This document shows positions 28,983 to 38,630 of a DNA stretch of 62,034 bases, one piece after another. A model generated the notes under the pieces. It searched no databases, was not told the origin of the DNA, and worked only from the letters and a program-made list of their open reading frames with translations. The DNA lies in the NCBI GenBank assembly GCA_015903945.1, contig JABMDL010000017.1:1-62034 (forward strand), read 5' to 3'. The stretch comes from Nitrospira sp. Its GTDB lineage: Bacteria > Nitrospirota > Nitrospiria > Nitrospirales > Nitrospiraceae. Position 1 is the first letter of the stretch. Every line of letters starts with the position of its first letter. The position numbers were made by a program, and so were the translations under genes.

Positions 28983-29771
28983 CTAATGGTAGCTTTCTGA
29001 GTCCGAGGGGAACTTGCCCTGCTCGACCTCCTCTTTATACCGACGCAATGCCTGCAGCGCGTCGGCTTTCAAATGCGCATAGGGTTTGACAAACTTCGGC
29101 ACAAAGTCGTCGAACAAACCGAGCAGGTCATAGAGCACCAACACCTGGCCATCACAATGCGGTCCGGCGCCGATGCCGATAGTCGGTATCGTCAGTTGTT
29201 CGGTGATTGTACAAGCCAATTTGGCCGGCATCGCCTCGAGCACGATTGCGACGGCCCCAGCCTCTTGTAACGCCTTCGCATCCGCGACCAGCGCCTTCGC
29301 CTGATTTTTTCCCTTCCCTTGCACCTTGTATCCACCGTATTGATTGATGGACTGGGGGGTCATGCCGAGATGCCCTACGACGGGAATACCCACCCGCGTC
29401 ATCGCCTCCACGCGATCCAGCATAGCCCCGCCCCCTTCGAGTTTGACCGCATGGGCGCCAGCTTGAAGCAACCGTCCCGCGTTGCGTAACGCCTCTTCTG
29501 TGCCAGCCTGATAGGACATGAACGGCATGTCGCCGATGACCAGCGATTTTTGCGCCGCACCGGTTACCAGCTTGGTGTGGTACAGCATGTCCTCCATCGT
29601 GACCGTCAAGGTGTTCTGTTTCCCTTGGACCACGACGCCCAGGGAATCCCCCACCAAGATCGCTTCGATGCCGGCCTGCTCCACGATGCGCGCGAACAGC
29701 GCGTCGTAGGCCGTCACGACGATCACCTTCTTTTTTTCACGCTTATACCGCTCAAGGTCCGGAACGGTCAT
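28983..29771 (-). CDS. panB: 3-methyl-2-oxobutanoate hydroxymethyltransferase
   Basis: The 262-residue PanB transfers a hydroxymethyl group from 5,10-methylenetetrahydrofolate to 2-oxoisovalerate, the first step of pantothenate synthesis. Family marks are VTAYDALFARIVEQAG, VGDSLGVVVQG, the active-site Glu in IVLEAMPA, and PTIGIGAGPHCDGQVLV. Start ATG overlaps the metF stop by 4 bp, so the two are coupled; both use the same folate cofactor. Gene convergent with apaH. Confidence 0.96.
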   Translation of the reverse strand: MTVPDLERYKREKKKVIVVTAYDALFARIVEQAGIEAILVGDSLGVVVQGKQNTLTVTMEDMLYHTKLVTGAAQKSLVIGDMPFMSYQAGTEEALRNAGRLLQAGAHAVKLEGGGAMLDRVEAMTRVGIPVVGHLGMTPQSINQYGGYKVQGKGKNQAKALVADAKALQEAGAVAIVLEAMPAKLACTITEQLTIPTIGIGAGPHCDGQVLVLYDLLGLFDDFVPKFVKPYAHLKADALQALRRYKEEVEQGKFPSDSESYH

Positions 29772-30658
29772 GATCCAAGCTCCGCCTTTACAATGATCTC
29801 CTCAAGCCGATGGATCCCTTTGATGGCCATGATGTGGACCCCGTCGCAATGAGACCGCACGGCCTTGATCGTGCGGACAGCGATTTCGACACCGGCATCT
29901 TCCGCCTTGTCGCCGGCAGCGCGCAGCTCGTCGAGCATCTCCTGCGGGACCGCCATACCGGGGATGTTGGCGTTCATGAACTCCGCCATCTTGACGTTGC
30001 GCAACAAGAGAATGCCGGCCAGCACTTTTACCTTGAAGGGACGTACAGCCTTCATGAAGCTGGCAAACAGGGTGGGGTTATAGACCGCCTGAGTTTGAAA
30101 AAACTTTGCTCCGGCCTTTACTTTGACCTCAAATTTTGCCAACACCGGCCCGACCAGATCTGCCTCCGGCGTTGCCGCAGCAGCAATTGTGAAATCCGTC
30201 GTGCCGTCCAACTTATTGCCCGCCAGATCCCGACCTTCGTTCAACCCTCGGACCATTTGCATGACCTGCACGGAATCGAGATCATAGACCGGTTTGGCTT
30301 CTTTGTGGTCGCCGACGGTGGGATAATCGCCCGTCAGGCAGAGAATATTGCGAATCCCCAGCAGATGGGCGCCCATCAGATCGGACTGCATGGCGATGCG
30401 GTTCCGATCACGGCAGGTCAGCTGCATCACCGGATCGTGGCCCATTTCATACAACAGCCGGCAAACCGGCAGGGAGCCAGCTCGAACCACCGCTGCGGTG
30501 TTGTCGGTCACGTTCACGCCATGGACGCGGCCGATGAGCCGCTTCGCGTTATCCAAAATGCCGGCGATGTTCGTGCCCTTCGGCGGGTTGTACTCAATCG
30601 TGACCGCAAACCGGCCCTGATCCAGTACCTCCCTGAGTCTCCTCGGTTCCCGGCTCAT
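29768..30658 (-). CDS. metF: 5,10-methylenetetrahydrofolate reductase
   Basis: The 296-residue TIM-barrel flavoprotein reduces 5,10-methylene-THF to 5-methyl-THF. It shows TIEYNPPKGTN near the N-terminus, the folate-binding TDNTAAVVRAGSLPV, and LTCRDRNRIAMQSDL. It lacks a C-terminal MetV-like domain, which appears as a separate small gene at 19.7 kb. It heads a two-gene unit with panB, with folD nearby on the same strand, making a one-carbon cluster. Confidence 0.93.
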   Translation of the reverse strand: MSREPRRLREVLDQGRFAVTIEYNPPKGTNIAGILDNAKRLIGRVHGVNVTDNTAAVVRAGSLPVCRLLYEMGHDPVMQLTCRDRNRIAMQSDLMGAHLLGIRNILCLTGDYPTVGDHKEAKPVYDLDSVQVMQMVRGLNEGRDLAGNKLDGTTDFTIAAAATPEADLVGPVLAKFEVKVKAGAKFFQTQAVYNPTLFASFMKAVRPFKVKVLAGILLLRNVKMAEFMNANIPGMAVPQEMLDELRAAGDKAEDAGVEIAVRTIKAVRSHCDGVHIMAIKGIHRLEEIIVKAELGS

Positions 30659-30708
30659 TACTTTCCCCTCATCCTCTTATTATTCTCTTTCGTCACTCCC
30701 TCACCTTT

Positions 30709-30807
30709 GGGCGAGGTGAGCAGGATACTCCAAACTGCGCGCATCCAACGAGGGTCTTCCGAGGCCGCGCGTTGGGCGAGCACAGGAGTATCCTGCTCGA
30801 CTCGCCC
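30709..30807. repeat. Palindromic element with ACTGCGCGCA core, copy 2
   Basis: Outer arms of 23 bp (30709-30731 and 30785-30807) match at 21 positions, with an unbroken 14-bp core GAGCAGGATACTCC. Inside are ACTGCGCGCA (30734-30743), an inner CCAACG/CGTTGG pair and GGGCGAGCA. It fills the folD-metF spacer. It could form a cruciform or strong mRNA hairpin after folD. Confidence 0.7.
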
Positions 30808-31680
30808 CTATTTCATTCCCGCGCTTCTCTTCGCCGACTCCACGGTATTGTCAAGCAGCATGGCAATCGTCATGGGCCCGACCCCCCCCGGCACGGGGCT
30901 GATCCATCCGGCCTTCTGGCTGACCGGCTCGAAATCAACATCGCCGCAGAGCTTGCCATCAGGCAACTTATTCGTCCCTACATCGATCACCATAGCTCCG
31001 TCTTTCACCATGTCGGCCGTAACGAACTTCGCTTTTCCGATCGCCACCAGCAACAAATCCGCTTCGCGGCAGACGGCGGGGAGATCTTTCGTTTTTGAAT
31101 GGCAGATCGTTACCGTCGCATTGCGTTGGAGCAGCATGAGCGCCAACGGCTTACCCACGATATTGCTGCGCCCCAAGACGACGGCGCGCTTGCCTTCGAT
31201 CGTGACGCCGGCCGATTCGATCATTTTGATCACGCCCTTCGGTGTACAGGCCTCGAACACGGGATGCCCTTCGACCAGCCTGCCGAAATTGTACGGATGG
31301 AATCCGTCGGCGTCTTTGTCGGGCGACACCGCTTCGAGAATCACCCGGCTGTCGATCTGCTTCGGCAGAGGGAGCTGGACCAGAATGCCATGAATCTTCG
31401 GATCGGCATTTTTCTTTTCGATTAATGCCAACAGCTCCGCCTGCGTGGTCGATGCCGGCAATTTGTGGTCATCGACGTAGATGCCGGCCAGTTCGCAGGC
31501 CTTCTGCTTGTTTTTCACGTATACATGCGAGGCCGGATCGTCGCCCACCAGGATTGTCGCCAGCCCCGGTTTGATGCCGGTCTTCGCCAATACCGCCGCC
31601 GAGTCGACCGCCAACCGCTCTCGGACCTGCTGCGCCAATGCTTTCCCATCGATGACTTTTGCCGCCACAATCTCCTCCAC
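30808..31680 (-). CDS. folD: Methylenetetrahydrofolate dehydrogenase/methenyl-THF cyclohydrolase
   Basis: The 290-residue bifunctional FolD interconverts methylene-, methenyl- and 10-formyl-THF using NADP. It shows the catalytic YVKNKQKAC (Tyr/Lys), the conserved GILVQLPLPKQID, and the nucleotide-binding GRSNIVGKPLALML. C-terminal PVPGGVGPMT is the family end motif. Together with metF and panB it forms a folate one-carbon group. Confidence 0.96.
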   Translation of the reverse strand: MEEIVAAKVIDGKALAQQVRERLAVDSAAVLAKTGIKPGLATILVGDDPASHVYVKNKQKACELAGIYVDDHKLPASTTQAELLALIEKKNADPKIHGILVQLPLPKQIDSRVILEAVSPDKDADGFHPYNFGRLVEGHPVFEACTPKGVIKMIESAGVTIEGKRAVVLGRSNIVGKPLALMLLQRNATVTICHSKTKDLPAVCREADLLLVAIGKAKFVTADMVKDGAMVIDVGTNKLPDGKLCGDVDFEPVSQKAGWISPVPGGVGPMTIAMLLDNTVESAKRSAGMK

Positions 31681-31870
31681 AACTGTAAGATAAGGTCACG
31701 GCTGAGGTTGAGGTGGATTATCGATCAGGTCTACTCATCCTCGGCCCTAGCCTCAACCCATTTTTTTGAATTCGGGCACCTTAGCAGGGCGATTTTATCC
31801 AAGTCAACGCTACCCCTGACCGCTCCCTCGTATCAGCGTTCCTTGACTCTATCTTTCTCCGTTGGCTACG

Positions 31871-32908
31871 ATGCGGAACCATCATCGGCAGCCATCAACA
31901 TTGATTACCCCATCACCGCTCTTGAAGCATCCGCTATCCCGTATCTTCCTGTCCGCGGCCTTCGTGCTCGGTCTCGTCCTACCCAGTCACGCCGCCCAAA
32001 TCACAGGCTTGGAATCGCCCAACAGTTTCGTCGGCGACCCATCCGGTAAAGAATATTTCATCTCCAACATCAATGGAGACCGGGACGCGAGAGACAACAA
32101 CGGCTTCATCACGAAGTTGGATCCTAACGGAAAAATCACGAACCTCAAATTCATCCAAGGTGGTGTGGCCGACATCCTCCTGCATGCGCCCAAGGGGCTG
32201 GCGCTGGTAGGACAGATTCTCTATGTAGCGGACCTCGACCAGCTCAAAGGATTCGACAAGACCACGGGGAAGATGCTGGTCTCCGTTTCGTTCCCCGCTT
32301 CCGCTTCGCATCACGTCGTCTCGTTGACCGACGTGGCGGCCGAACCGACCGGCCTTCTGTACGTCTCGGATCAAAGCGGCAATGCGATTTACAAGATCGA
32401 CCCTTCCGCCAACCATCAGGTGGCCCTCCTGATTCATGACGACCGGCTCGCCGGGCCCTCCGGAATTGCGGTGCACCCCAAAACCGGCCATCTCATTGCC
32501 GTCAGTTGGGAAAAGGGGAAAATCCTCGAGGTGACGCCGGAAGGTCAGCTCACGGAACTGGAGTCGAACGGATTTTTCACCGGCCGTTTCCAGAACTTGA
32601 GCGGAGTGGACTTCGACCGCTGGGGGAACATGTACCTGTCGGATCTGACGAAAGGAAAGATTTGGCGGATGACCCGAGACCATCGGTTTCAAGTCATTGC
32701 CGAATACCTGCTCGCCCCCGCCGATATCGGCATCGACCGCGCGAATAATCTCATTCTTGTCCCCTATCACTATGCCCATGCCGCGGAAATGAACGGACTT
32801 GAAGCGCCATCCGACGGCAAAAGCAGGAACGAGAAACGGACCCTGGCGGACTACGGCTTCATCCCTCCACCACCCAAGTCCGCGCCGGATGGAGCGGCGA
32901 AGAAATGA
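31871..32908 (+). CDS. Exported NHL/SMP-30-like beta-propeller protein
   Basis: The ~345-residue protein has an internal hydrophobic signal segment (LSRIFLSAAFVLGLVLPSHA) after a long N-terminal lead, then repeated blades of the type KGLALVGQILYVADLDQLKG and GLLYVSDQSGNAIYKIDP, as in SMP-30/NHL propellers. Ligand and enzymatic activity are unknown; metal-binding lactonase residues were not identified with certainty. Start is uncertain: ATG 31871 lacks a ribosome site, and the true start may be nearer the signal segment. Its stop overlaps the next start (ATGA). Confidence 0.7.
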   Translation: MRNHHRQPSTLITPSPLLKHPLSRIFLSAAFVLGLVLPSHAAQITGLESPNSFVGDPSGKEYFISNINGDRDARDNNGFITKLDPNGKITNLKFIQGGVADILLHAPKGLALVGQILYVADLDQLKGFDKTTGKMLVSVSFPASASHHVVSLTDVAAEPTGLLYVSDQSGNAIYKIDPSANHQVALLIHDDRLAGPSGIAVHPKTGHLIAVSWEKGKILEVTPEGQLTELESNGFFTGRFQNLSGVDFDRWGNMYLSDLTKGKIWRMTRDHRFQVIAEYLLAPADIGIDRANNLILVPYHYAHAAEMNGLEAPSDGKSRNEKRTLADYGFIPPPPKSAPDGAAKK

Positions 32909-33603
32909 GTCTGTGCCTCTATTGCAAACAACGCAAAGGCAAACGCCCCTGTCCCGCATTGAGTGGATCGATTTGCAGTTCCTGCTGCGGAGAGCACCGG
33001 CTCACCCGCATCAACTGCCCCGACAGCTGTGTCTATCTGGACAGCGGTAGTGATTATCAGCAAAAGCGGCTGGCCGAACAATTCATGCCCACCCGGCGGG
33101 ACTTCTATCGGGACTTGGGCGAACTCGGCGGAGACAAAGCCGTGGCGTTGTTCAATCTGATCGAAGTCGTCACGTTCGGCTACTTTGCGGGGCGTCACGA
33201 CGGACAAGATGCGGAAGTCGTGGCGGCCATTCAGGCGCTGCGCCGCGCGCTCAGCCCTCTCCATGTTCCTTCCGCACCCATACCAGTGTTCGCCGAACAC
33301 CTAAAAAAAGAATATGAGGCCTTCCAAAAGGAAAACCCCCAGCAGATTGCCAACGTATCGGACGCGCCCGAGGTCCTCGATCGCGCCGTGACATTTGTCT
33401 CGGAGTTTTCAGGCAAGGATTTTCAATCGCGGCGGTTCTTAAGCGGGCTCATCGGCTACGTGAAGGCCTATCATCCGCAGATCGCCGACCATCTCCGCAA
33501 AAAACGGGAACCGGGGCACATCATCCTACCGGGCCAATCCTTCATGCCCCCACCGGCTCCTGAGCCACACATCCACGGGCCCGGCTGCGAACATCATCAC
33601 TAG
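32905..33603 (+). CDS. Cys-rich zinc-finger-like protein with His-rich tail, unknown
   Basis: The 232-residue protein opens with eight cysteines in 43 residues (CLYCKQRKGKRPCP, CSSCCGEHR, CPDSC), a compact metal-binding head. A helical middle follows and the tail reads PHIHGPGCEHHH, another likely metal site. I do not recognise the family. Its ATG overlaps the beta-propeller stop by 4 bp, so they are translated together, one exported and one apparently cytoplasmic. Confidence 0.65.
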   Translation: MSLCLYCKQRKGKRPCPALSGSICSSCCGEHRLTRINCPDSCVYLDSGSDYQQKRLAEQFMPTRRDFYRDLGELGGDKAVALFNLIEVVTFGYFAGRHDGQDAEVVAAIQALRRALSPLHVPSAPIPVFAEHLKKEYEAFQKENPQQIANVSDAPEVLDRAVTFVSEFSGKDFQSRRFLSGLIGYVKAYHPQIADHLRKKREPGHIILPGQSFMPPPAPEPHIHGPGCEHHH

Positions 33604-33624
33604 CCTACCGCCCCAACAGCTCTG

Positions 33625-33680
33625 CTGTCATCCGCTCGCCCTGAGCCAGGCGCAGAGAGCTCGTCGAAGGGCTCGCCACG
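33625..33680. repeat. Imperfect hairpin between convergent genes
   Basis: GCCCTGAGC and GCTCGTCGAAGGGC can pair through GCCCT/AGGGC and GAGC/GCTC. The word CTCGTCGAAGGGCTCG resembles a widespread bacterial intergenic palindrome. It may end transcription of both convergent genes; there is no U-tract, so confidence is low. Confidence 0.35.
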
Positions 33681-33712
33681 AATGTCACCACTGTAAATGT
33701 ATAGCGAGGGCA

Positions 33713-34111
33713 CTAGAAGGCTGAGGGATGCACAATCCCACCCGGTCCGACCTGTTCATGTGCATGCACCGGCAGATTATGTGCCATCGTGTGTTGCAGC
33801 TGATGCTCAACATGGCGCGCAAGACGTAGGTCCGATTCGTTCGAGAGCGCGATGATCTGGACGCCGAATTCACGCTCCGTCTTCCACCGCACCACCGCCT
33901 TATCGATCTCGATGCTGCCCCCTCCATTCGGAAGCTGGACCCGAAGACTGACGATCAGGTCGCTCAGAAGATCGGCCTGTCCTTCGACTCTAAACCCGTT
34001 TAGCGAAAGATCCCTCATGATCACCGGCCGAATCGTATGATGCGATCCATACCAACCGAGATAATTCGTTGTGATTCTTCGATACATACGCCGCGTGGAA
34101 GACAGACTCAC
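33713..34111 (-). CDS. PilZ-domain protein
   Basis: The 132-residue protein has an N-terminal RRMYRRITTN arginine segment and DLSLNGFRVEG, which match the RxxxR and D/NxSxxG parts of the cyclic-di-GMP-binding PilZ domain. Single-domain PilZ proteins adjust motility, pili or exopolysaccharide when c-di-GMP is bound. The second motif reads DLSLNG, a normal variant. A GGDEF-type gene (45.7 kb) and type IV pilus genes (51-56 kb) are in the same window but not adjacent. Confidence 0.75.
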   Translation of the reverse strand: MSLSSTRRMYRRITTNYLGWYGSHHTIRPVIMRDLSLNGFRVEGQADLLSDLIVSLRVQLPNGGGSIEIDKAVVRWKTEREFGVQIIALSNESDLRLARHVEHQLQHTMAHNLPVHAHEQVGPGGIVHPSAF

Positions 34112-34245
34112 TGGACCGCTCCTTGGCCGAGAGGTGATGCGCCAAGGATAGCCGCCGACGGGGTAGAAGAAAATCCTACAAAAGACGCCCCTCGAAAGGT
34201 GGGGTCAACAAGAACGTGAGCGATTTCGATGGGATGGGAGCAAGC

Positions 34246-34917
34246 CTACTCTACAATCGTGATCGTGACCTCAACACGATCGATTGGATTATCACAGGGC
34301 CCTTTGTCTGCGGGTGTTGCAACAATTTCTCCCTTGGCCCCAGTGATACACTGCACCCTGGGTTGATTGACGATCTTATCAGCCACCCCGATTCCCTTCG
34401 TCACTTCACCGAACGCCGTGTATTTGGAATCGAGGAACTGCGAATGTTCCACCACAATAAAAAACTGTGAGCCAGCCGAATCAGGGTCCTGCGCCCGCGC
34501 CATCGAAAGAATCCCACGCTTATGCGAGGCATCGTTGAATTCCGCCTTGATCGTGTACCCCGGCCCACCTTGCCCATACGTCTCTTTTTTGAGCGGGGTT
34601 TTCGTGTTGGGATCGCCCCCCTGGATCATGAACCCTGGAATCACACGGTGAAAAATTGTGCCGTTGTAGAACCCGGACTTGGCCAATTTGACAAAGTTCT
34701 CGACATGCTTTGGCGCAAGATCCGGGTAGAACTTGACATGGATATCGCCAAACTTGGTTTTGATGATCGCCCTGGGTCCGGACTCAGGCGGAAGATCAGC
34801 CACCGGTTGGATTTCCTTCCCGCCGCAGGCAACCAGTAGCAACAGCGTGCTCGCCGTGATTGCCCCAATCCATCGACTTGTAATTGTCTGTCTTGCCACT
34901 AACCTGTACTCGCTCAC
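34246..34917 (-). CDS. Cyclophilin-type peptidyl-prolyl isomerase, lipoprotein
   Basis: The 223-residue protein has a lipobox LLVAC (Cys31) after a hydrophobic stretch, so it is probably membrane-anchored in the cell envelope. The cyclophilin domain shows [32 protein letters not shown] and the catalytic Arg in FHR. A C-terminal loop with two cysteines (VQCITGAKGE, GPCDNP) is unusual and could form a disulfide. The GTG start overlaps the stop of the broken upstream paralogue by 4 bp. Confidence 0.9.
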   Translation of the reverse strand: MSEYRLVARQTITSRWIGAITASTLLLLVACGGKEIQPVADLPPESGPRAIIKTKFGDIHVKFYPDLAPKHVENFVKLAKSGFYNGTIFHRVIPGFMIQGGDPNTKTPLKKETYGQGGPGYTIKAEFNDASHKRGILSMARAQDPDSAGSQFFIVVEHSQFLDSKYTAFGEVTKGIGVADKIVNQPRVQCITGAKGEIVATPADKGPCDNPIDRVEVTITIVE

Positions 34918-35466
34918 TCAACTACCATAGTCATCTCGACCCGCTCGCGAGGAAGGTCGCGCTCATTTCTCGGCAAACTGACGATCTTGTCCGCGACTTC
35001 TATCCCCTTCACCACTTCGCCAAACACGGTGTATTGGCCGTCCAGGAAATTTGAATCTTTCACGACAATGAAGAATTGCGATCCGGCGCTGTTCGGGTCG
35101 TTCGTTCGTGCCATTGAAAGGATCCCCCGCCGGTGAGGAACGTCGTTAAATCGGTCCGCCCATGCCGTATGTTTCCGGCTTGTTCGGATCTTTCGTGTTC
35201 GGATCGCCGCCCTGGATCATGAACCCGGGAATCACGCGATGGAAAATTGTCTTGTCGTAAAAACCTGACTTGGCCAACTTCATAAAGTTCTGCACGTGGT
35301 TTGGCGCCTTGTCGGGGAACAACTTGACTTCGATGTCACCGAATTTGGTCTTAATCACAACTTTCGTTTGTTCCGCTTTCGCCGACACCTTGTCCGCGGC
35401 CTTAACAAGCCCCGCACTTACAATCAGACTTATCCCGGCAACAAACCCTATCATCCCTCCTAACAT
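34914..35466 (-). pseudogene. Cyclophilin-type isomerase broken by a 20-nt deletion
   Basis: From ATG 35466 (AAGGAGG six bases upstream) the frame encodes a signal peptide and the first half of a cyclophilin, ending at GMGGPI with a stop at 35146-35148. A second frame, ending at 34914, supplies the expected second half (LSMARTNDPNSAGSQFFI...). Alignment with the intact neighbour shows about 20 nt missing between GGACCG and ATTTAAC, the codons for GYTIKAE. The loss changes the reading frame. A sequencing or assembly error remains possible. Confidence 0.8.
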
Positions 35467-35529
35467 CGTCATCCTCCTTACTCGATCGGTCCACTCATCT
35501 TTCGTGCATCTTACCATGATCGGTGATGG

Positions 35530-36237
35530 TCACTGTGCCTTTCGGATTAGTGCCTCTTTGGCTGCAGCTTGCTCCGCTTCTTTTTTTGTCTTGCCGGCCC
35601 CACGTCCCGCCAGCGTACGATTTATCGTTACCTCAACCTCGAACTGCTTGTCATGATCGGGCCCCGACTCCTTGACCACCACATACTCTGGCAACACGTC
35701 ATGCCACTTCTGGCACCATTCCTGGAATTGCGTCTTGTAGTCATCTCCGCCAGGAATATGTTGCCGAGTCAGCACGTATGTGAATTCTTGCTCAAACAGC
35801 TTGGCCACCACCGCCCGGCCCGCATCAAGCCCTCCATCGAGATAGACCGCAGCAATCACTGCCTCGAGTGTATCAGCCAATAGGGAGTCTTTCTCTCGTC
35901 CTTTTGATCGCTCCTCTCCGCGCCCCAATCGCAACCACTGCCCAAGTTGTAACCGCCTGGCCACCGCGCAGAGCACCGGTTCGCTGACCAACCGGGCTTT
36001 GAGTTTGGACAGGGCCCCTTCTGATGTACCCGGCAGCGAGTGGGACAGTTGCTCGCTGACCAGCAACGACAGCACCGCGTCGCCGAGAAACTCCAACCGT
36101 TCATTGTGGACGGCAGAACCTTTCCGCTGCTCGTTCACATAGGACTTGTGCGTGAGCGCTTCGTCGAGGAGCGCGGGTCGCTTAAAACGATAGCCGAGTG
36201 CGGGTTGAAGTGAATCGGCTGGTCCGGCCGACGTCAT
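35530..36237 (-). CDS. rnc: Ribonuclease III
   Basis: The 235-residue enzyme cleaves double-stranded RNA in rRNA and mRNA processing. It has the signature NERLEFLGDAVLSLL with metal-binding acidic residues, DTLEAVIAAVYLD, and a C-terminal double-stranded-RNA-binding domain (DYKTQFQEWCQKW ... GAGKTKKEAEQAAAKEAL). It lies directly downstream of fabF, a common arrangement with the fab cluster. Confidence 0.96.
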   Translation of the reverse strand: MTSAGPADSLQPALGYRFKRPALLDEALTHKSYVNEQRKGSAVHNERLEFLGDAVLSLLVSEQLSHSLPGTSEGALSKLKARLVSEPVLCAVARRLQLGQWLRLGRGEERSKGREKDSLLADTLEAVIAAVYLDGGLDAGRAVVAKLFEQEFTYVLTRQHIPGGDDYKTQFQEWCQKWHDVLPEYVVVKESGPDHDKQFEVEVTINRTLAGRGAGKTKKEAEQAAAKEALIRKAQ

Positions 36238-36266
36238 AGGGTTCAGGTCGATCGTTGAAATCGTGA

Positions 36267-37517
36267 TCAGAACTGCGGTTTCTTGAAGAGAAGACAGGCA
36301 TTGACCCCGCCGAACCCAAACGAGTTCGAGAGTGCCACCGTGAGCGTTACGGGCCTCGCCTTGTGCGGCACATAGTCCAGATCACAGGCCGGGTCCGGGT
36401 TGTCCAGATTAATGGTAGGTGGCAGCATACCGTGATGAATGGCCAAGATGCTGAACACCGCTTCGATCCCTCCGGCGGCGCCGAGTAAGTGGCCTGTCAT
36501 CGACTTCGTGGAACTGACTGGAATCTTGTAGGCCTGCTCGCCGAATACGGTCTTGATAGCCTTGGTTTCAATCGCGTCCGCCATCGTCGAGGTGCCGTGG
36601 GCGTTGATATACCCAACCTGGTCTTTACCAATCCCAGCATCCTTCAGTGCCAGTTCCATGCAACGAACGGCACCTTCGCCCTCTTCTGGCGGAGCCGTAA
36701 TGTGGTACGCGTCGCTGTTCATCCCATAGCCGATCACTTCGGCATAAATCCTGGCACCGCGGCGGCGGGCATGTTCCAATTCTTCGATCACGACCACCCC
36801 AGCCCCTTCGCCAAGCACGAATCCGTCCCGGTCTTTATCGAACGGGCGGCTCGCCTTCGTCGGCTCATCGTTCCGGAACGACAGGGCCTTGGCCGCCGCG
36901 AATCCGGCAACGCCCAACGGTGTGATCGCGGCTTCCGCGCCGCCCGCCACCATCACATCCGCGTCGCCACGCTGAATCAGACGGTAGGCATCCCCGATAC
37001 AATGATTGCCGGTAGCGCAGGCCGTCACGGCACAAGAATTTGGCCCCTTGGCTCCGATCCGGATCGCGACCTGGCCGGAAGCCAGGTTGATGATCGTCAT
37101 CGGAATGAAGAACGGGGATACGCGTCCCGGCCCCTTCTCTTTGATCACATCATGATAGTGCTCGATCGACCCGAGTCCCCCGATCCCGGATCCGATGTAG
37201 ACTCCGACCTTGGTCGCTTCTTCCGGAGCGACTTTCAGCCCCGCGTCATCCACCGCCAGTTGGGCAGCGCCCACGGCGTAATGGATGAACGTATCCATCT
37301 TCTTGATTTCTTTTTTTTCAATGAAGCGGGCAGGATCGAAGTCTCTAACTTCGCCGGCGATCTGCGCGTCGTATCCGGCTGGGTCGAACTTCGTGATCCG
37401 GCCGATACCGGATTCGCCGGCACACAGAGCCTTCCACGTCTTCTCGACTCCGGTGCCGAGCGGGGTCACCAGCCCTAGGCCGGTCACAACGATGCGTCGT
37501 GTAGTCCGATCACCCAT
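36267..37517 (-). CDS. fabF: 3-oxoacyl-[ACP] synthase II
   Basis: The 416-residue condensing enzyme elongates acyl-ACP with malonyl-ACP. The active-site cysteine is in [10 protein letters not shown], with histidines in [14 protein letters not shown] and [13 protein letters not shown]. Full family length. It follows acpP by 15 bp and precedes rnc by 29 bp. Confidence 0.96.
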   Translation of the reverse strand: MGDRTTRRIVVTGLGLVTPLGTGVEKTWKALCAGESGIGRITKFDPAGYDAQIAGEVRDFDPARFIEKKEIKKMDTFIHYAVGAAQLAVDDAGLKVAPEEATKVGVYIGSGIGGLGSIEHYHDVIKEKGPGRVSPFFIPMTIINLASGQVAIRIGAKGPNSCAVTACATGNHCIGDAYRLIQRGDADVMVAGGAEAAITPLGVAGFAAAKALSFRNDEPTKASRPFDKDRDGFVLGEGAGVVVIEELEHARRRGARIYAEVIGYGMNSDAYHITAPPEEGEGAVRCMELALKDAGIGKDQVGYINAHGTSTMADAIETKAIKTVFGEQAYKIPVSSTKSMTGHLLGAAGGIEAVFSILAIHHGMLPPTINLDNPDPACDLDYVPHKARPVTLTVALSNSFGFGGVNACLLFKKPQF

Positions 37518-37532
37518 GACAGTCGGTGCAAC

Positions 37533-37766
37533 TTACGATTTTTCCTTGATATACTCCAGGGCCTTCCCGACCGTGAGGATTTTTTCGGCATCCTCGTCCG
37601 GAATTTCGATCGAGAACTCCTCTTCAAGCGCCATCACCAACTCGACGGTATCGAGCGAATCGGCGCCCAGATCTTCAACGAAGGACGCCTCCGGCGTAAC
37701 CTCATCCTCTTCCACGCCAAGCTGTTCGGCGATAATCTTCTTTACGCGCTCCTCAACAGTTGCCAT
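37533..37766 (-). CDS. acpP: Acyl carrier protein
   Basis: The 77-residue protein carries the phosphopantetheine site [19 protein letters not shown] (Ser in DSLD). I chose the ATG at 37766 because GGAGAGCA is just upstream and because ACPs begin close to this point; an upstream in-frame ATG would add 11 unlikely residues. It lies between fabG and fabF as in most fab operons. Confidence 0.97.
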   Translation of the reverse strand: MATVEERVKKIIAEQLGVEEDEVTPEASFVEDLGADSLDTVELVMALEEEFSIEIPDEDAEKILTVGKALEYIKEKS

Positions 37767-37855
37767 TGCTCTCCATGCCTCCTTCCCCGATAAACACACA
37801 CTGCACCGCCGCAGGGGGATGTGCGGTGGCCGTAGACCGCGCCAATTCCGAGGTG

Positions 37856-38599
37856 TTACGCCATCAGCATGCCGCCGTTCACATGCAACACATGGCCGGT
37901 GATATACGCCGCCTCGTCCGACACCAGAAACCGCACTGCCGCCGCAATATCCGCAGGCGTGCCCAACCGGCCTAACGGAATTTGTTTTTGCAGCGTTTCT
38001 TTCACATCAGGCGGCAACCCATGCGTCATCGCCGTGTCGATAAAGCCCGGCGCCACCGCATTGACCGTGATATTGCGGCTCGCATATTCCCGCCCGACCG
38101 TCTTGGTGAATCCGATCACCGCCGCTTTCGAGGCCGCGTAATTGGCCTGCCCCGCGTTACCCATCACCCCGACGATCGACGCAATGTTGACAATGCGACC
38201 ATACCGCTGCTTGGTCATCGCCTGCAAGACCGCCTTGGTGCAGTTGAACGTGCCATTGAGATTGACCTGGAGCACCAGATTCCAGTCCTCTTCCCTCATG
38301 CGCAGCAGCAATCCGTCTCGAGTAATGCCGGCGTTGTTGACGAGAATGTCGATTTTCCCCCAGGCTGTGAGCACCTGGTCGGCCATGGCTTTGGTATCGC
38401 CGGCCTCCGCGACGTTCACCTTGACATTCAGCGCCTTCCGCCCCAATTTCTCCACGGCGGAAACGGTCTCACGGGAACGGCTCGGATCAAGATCCGCGAC
38501 AGCGACATCGGCTCCCGCCTCGGCCAAATTTTCGGCGATAGCACGACCGATCCCCTGTGCCGCACCGGTCACGATCGCAACCTTCCCTTCCAACGACAT
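37856..38599 (-). CDS. fabG: 3-oxoacyl-[ACP] reductase
   Basis: The 247-residue short-chain dehydrogenase reduces 3-oxoacyl-ACP with NADPH. It shows [13 protein letters not shown] (cofactor), [14 protein letters not shown], the catalytic Ser in NIASIVG and YAASKA. The ATG at 38599 follows AAGGGAGGGGCG, which favours it over an ATG 21 nt upstream. Confidence 0.96.
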   Translation of the reverse strand: MSLEGKVAIVTGAAQGIGRAIAENLAEAGADVAVADLDPSRSRETVSAVEKLGRKALNVKVNVAEAGDTKAMADQVLTAWGKIDILVNNAGITRDGLLLRMREEDWNLVLQVNLNGTFNCTKAVLQAMTKQRYGRIVNIASIVGVMGNAGQANYAASKAAVIGFTKTVGREYASRNITVNAVAPGFIDTAMTHGLPPDVKETLQKQIPLGRLGTPADIAAAVRFLVSDEAAYITGHVLHVNGGMLMA

Positions 38600-38630
38600 C
38601 GCCCCTCCCTTAATCGTCATCCGTCAATCG

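Noticed and set aside
29810..31393. 527-codon plus-strand open frame
   Set aside because: Runs antisense through metF and folD and across the palindromic spacer, so it is a shadow frame.
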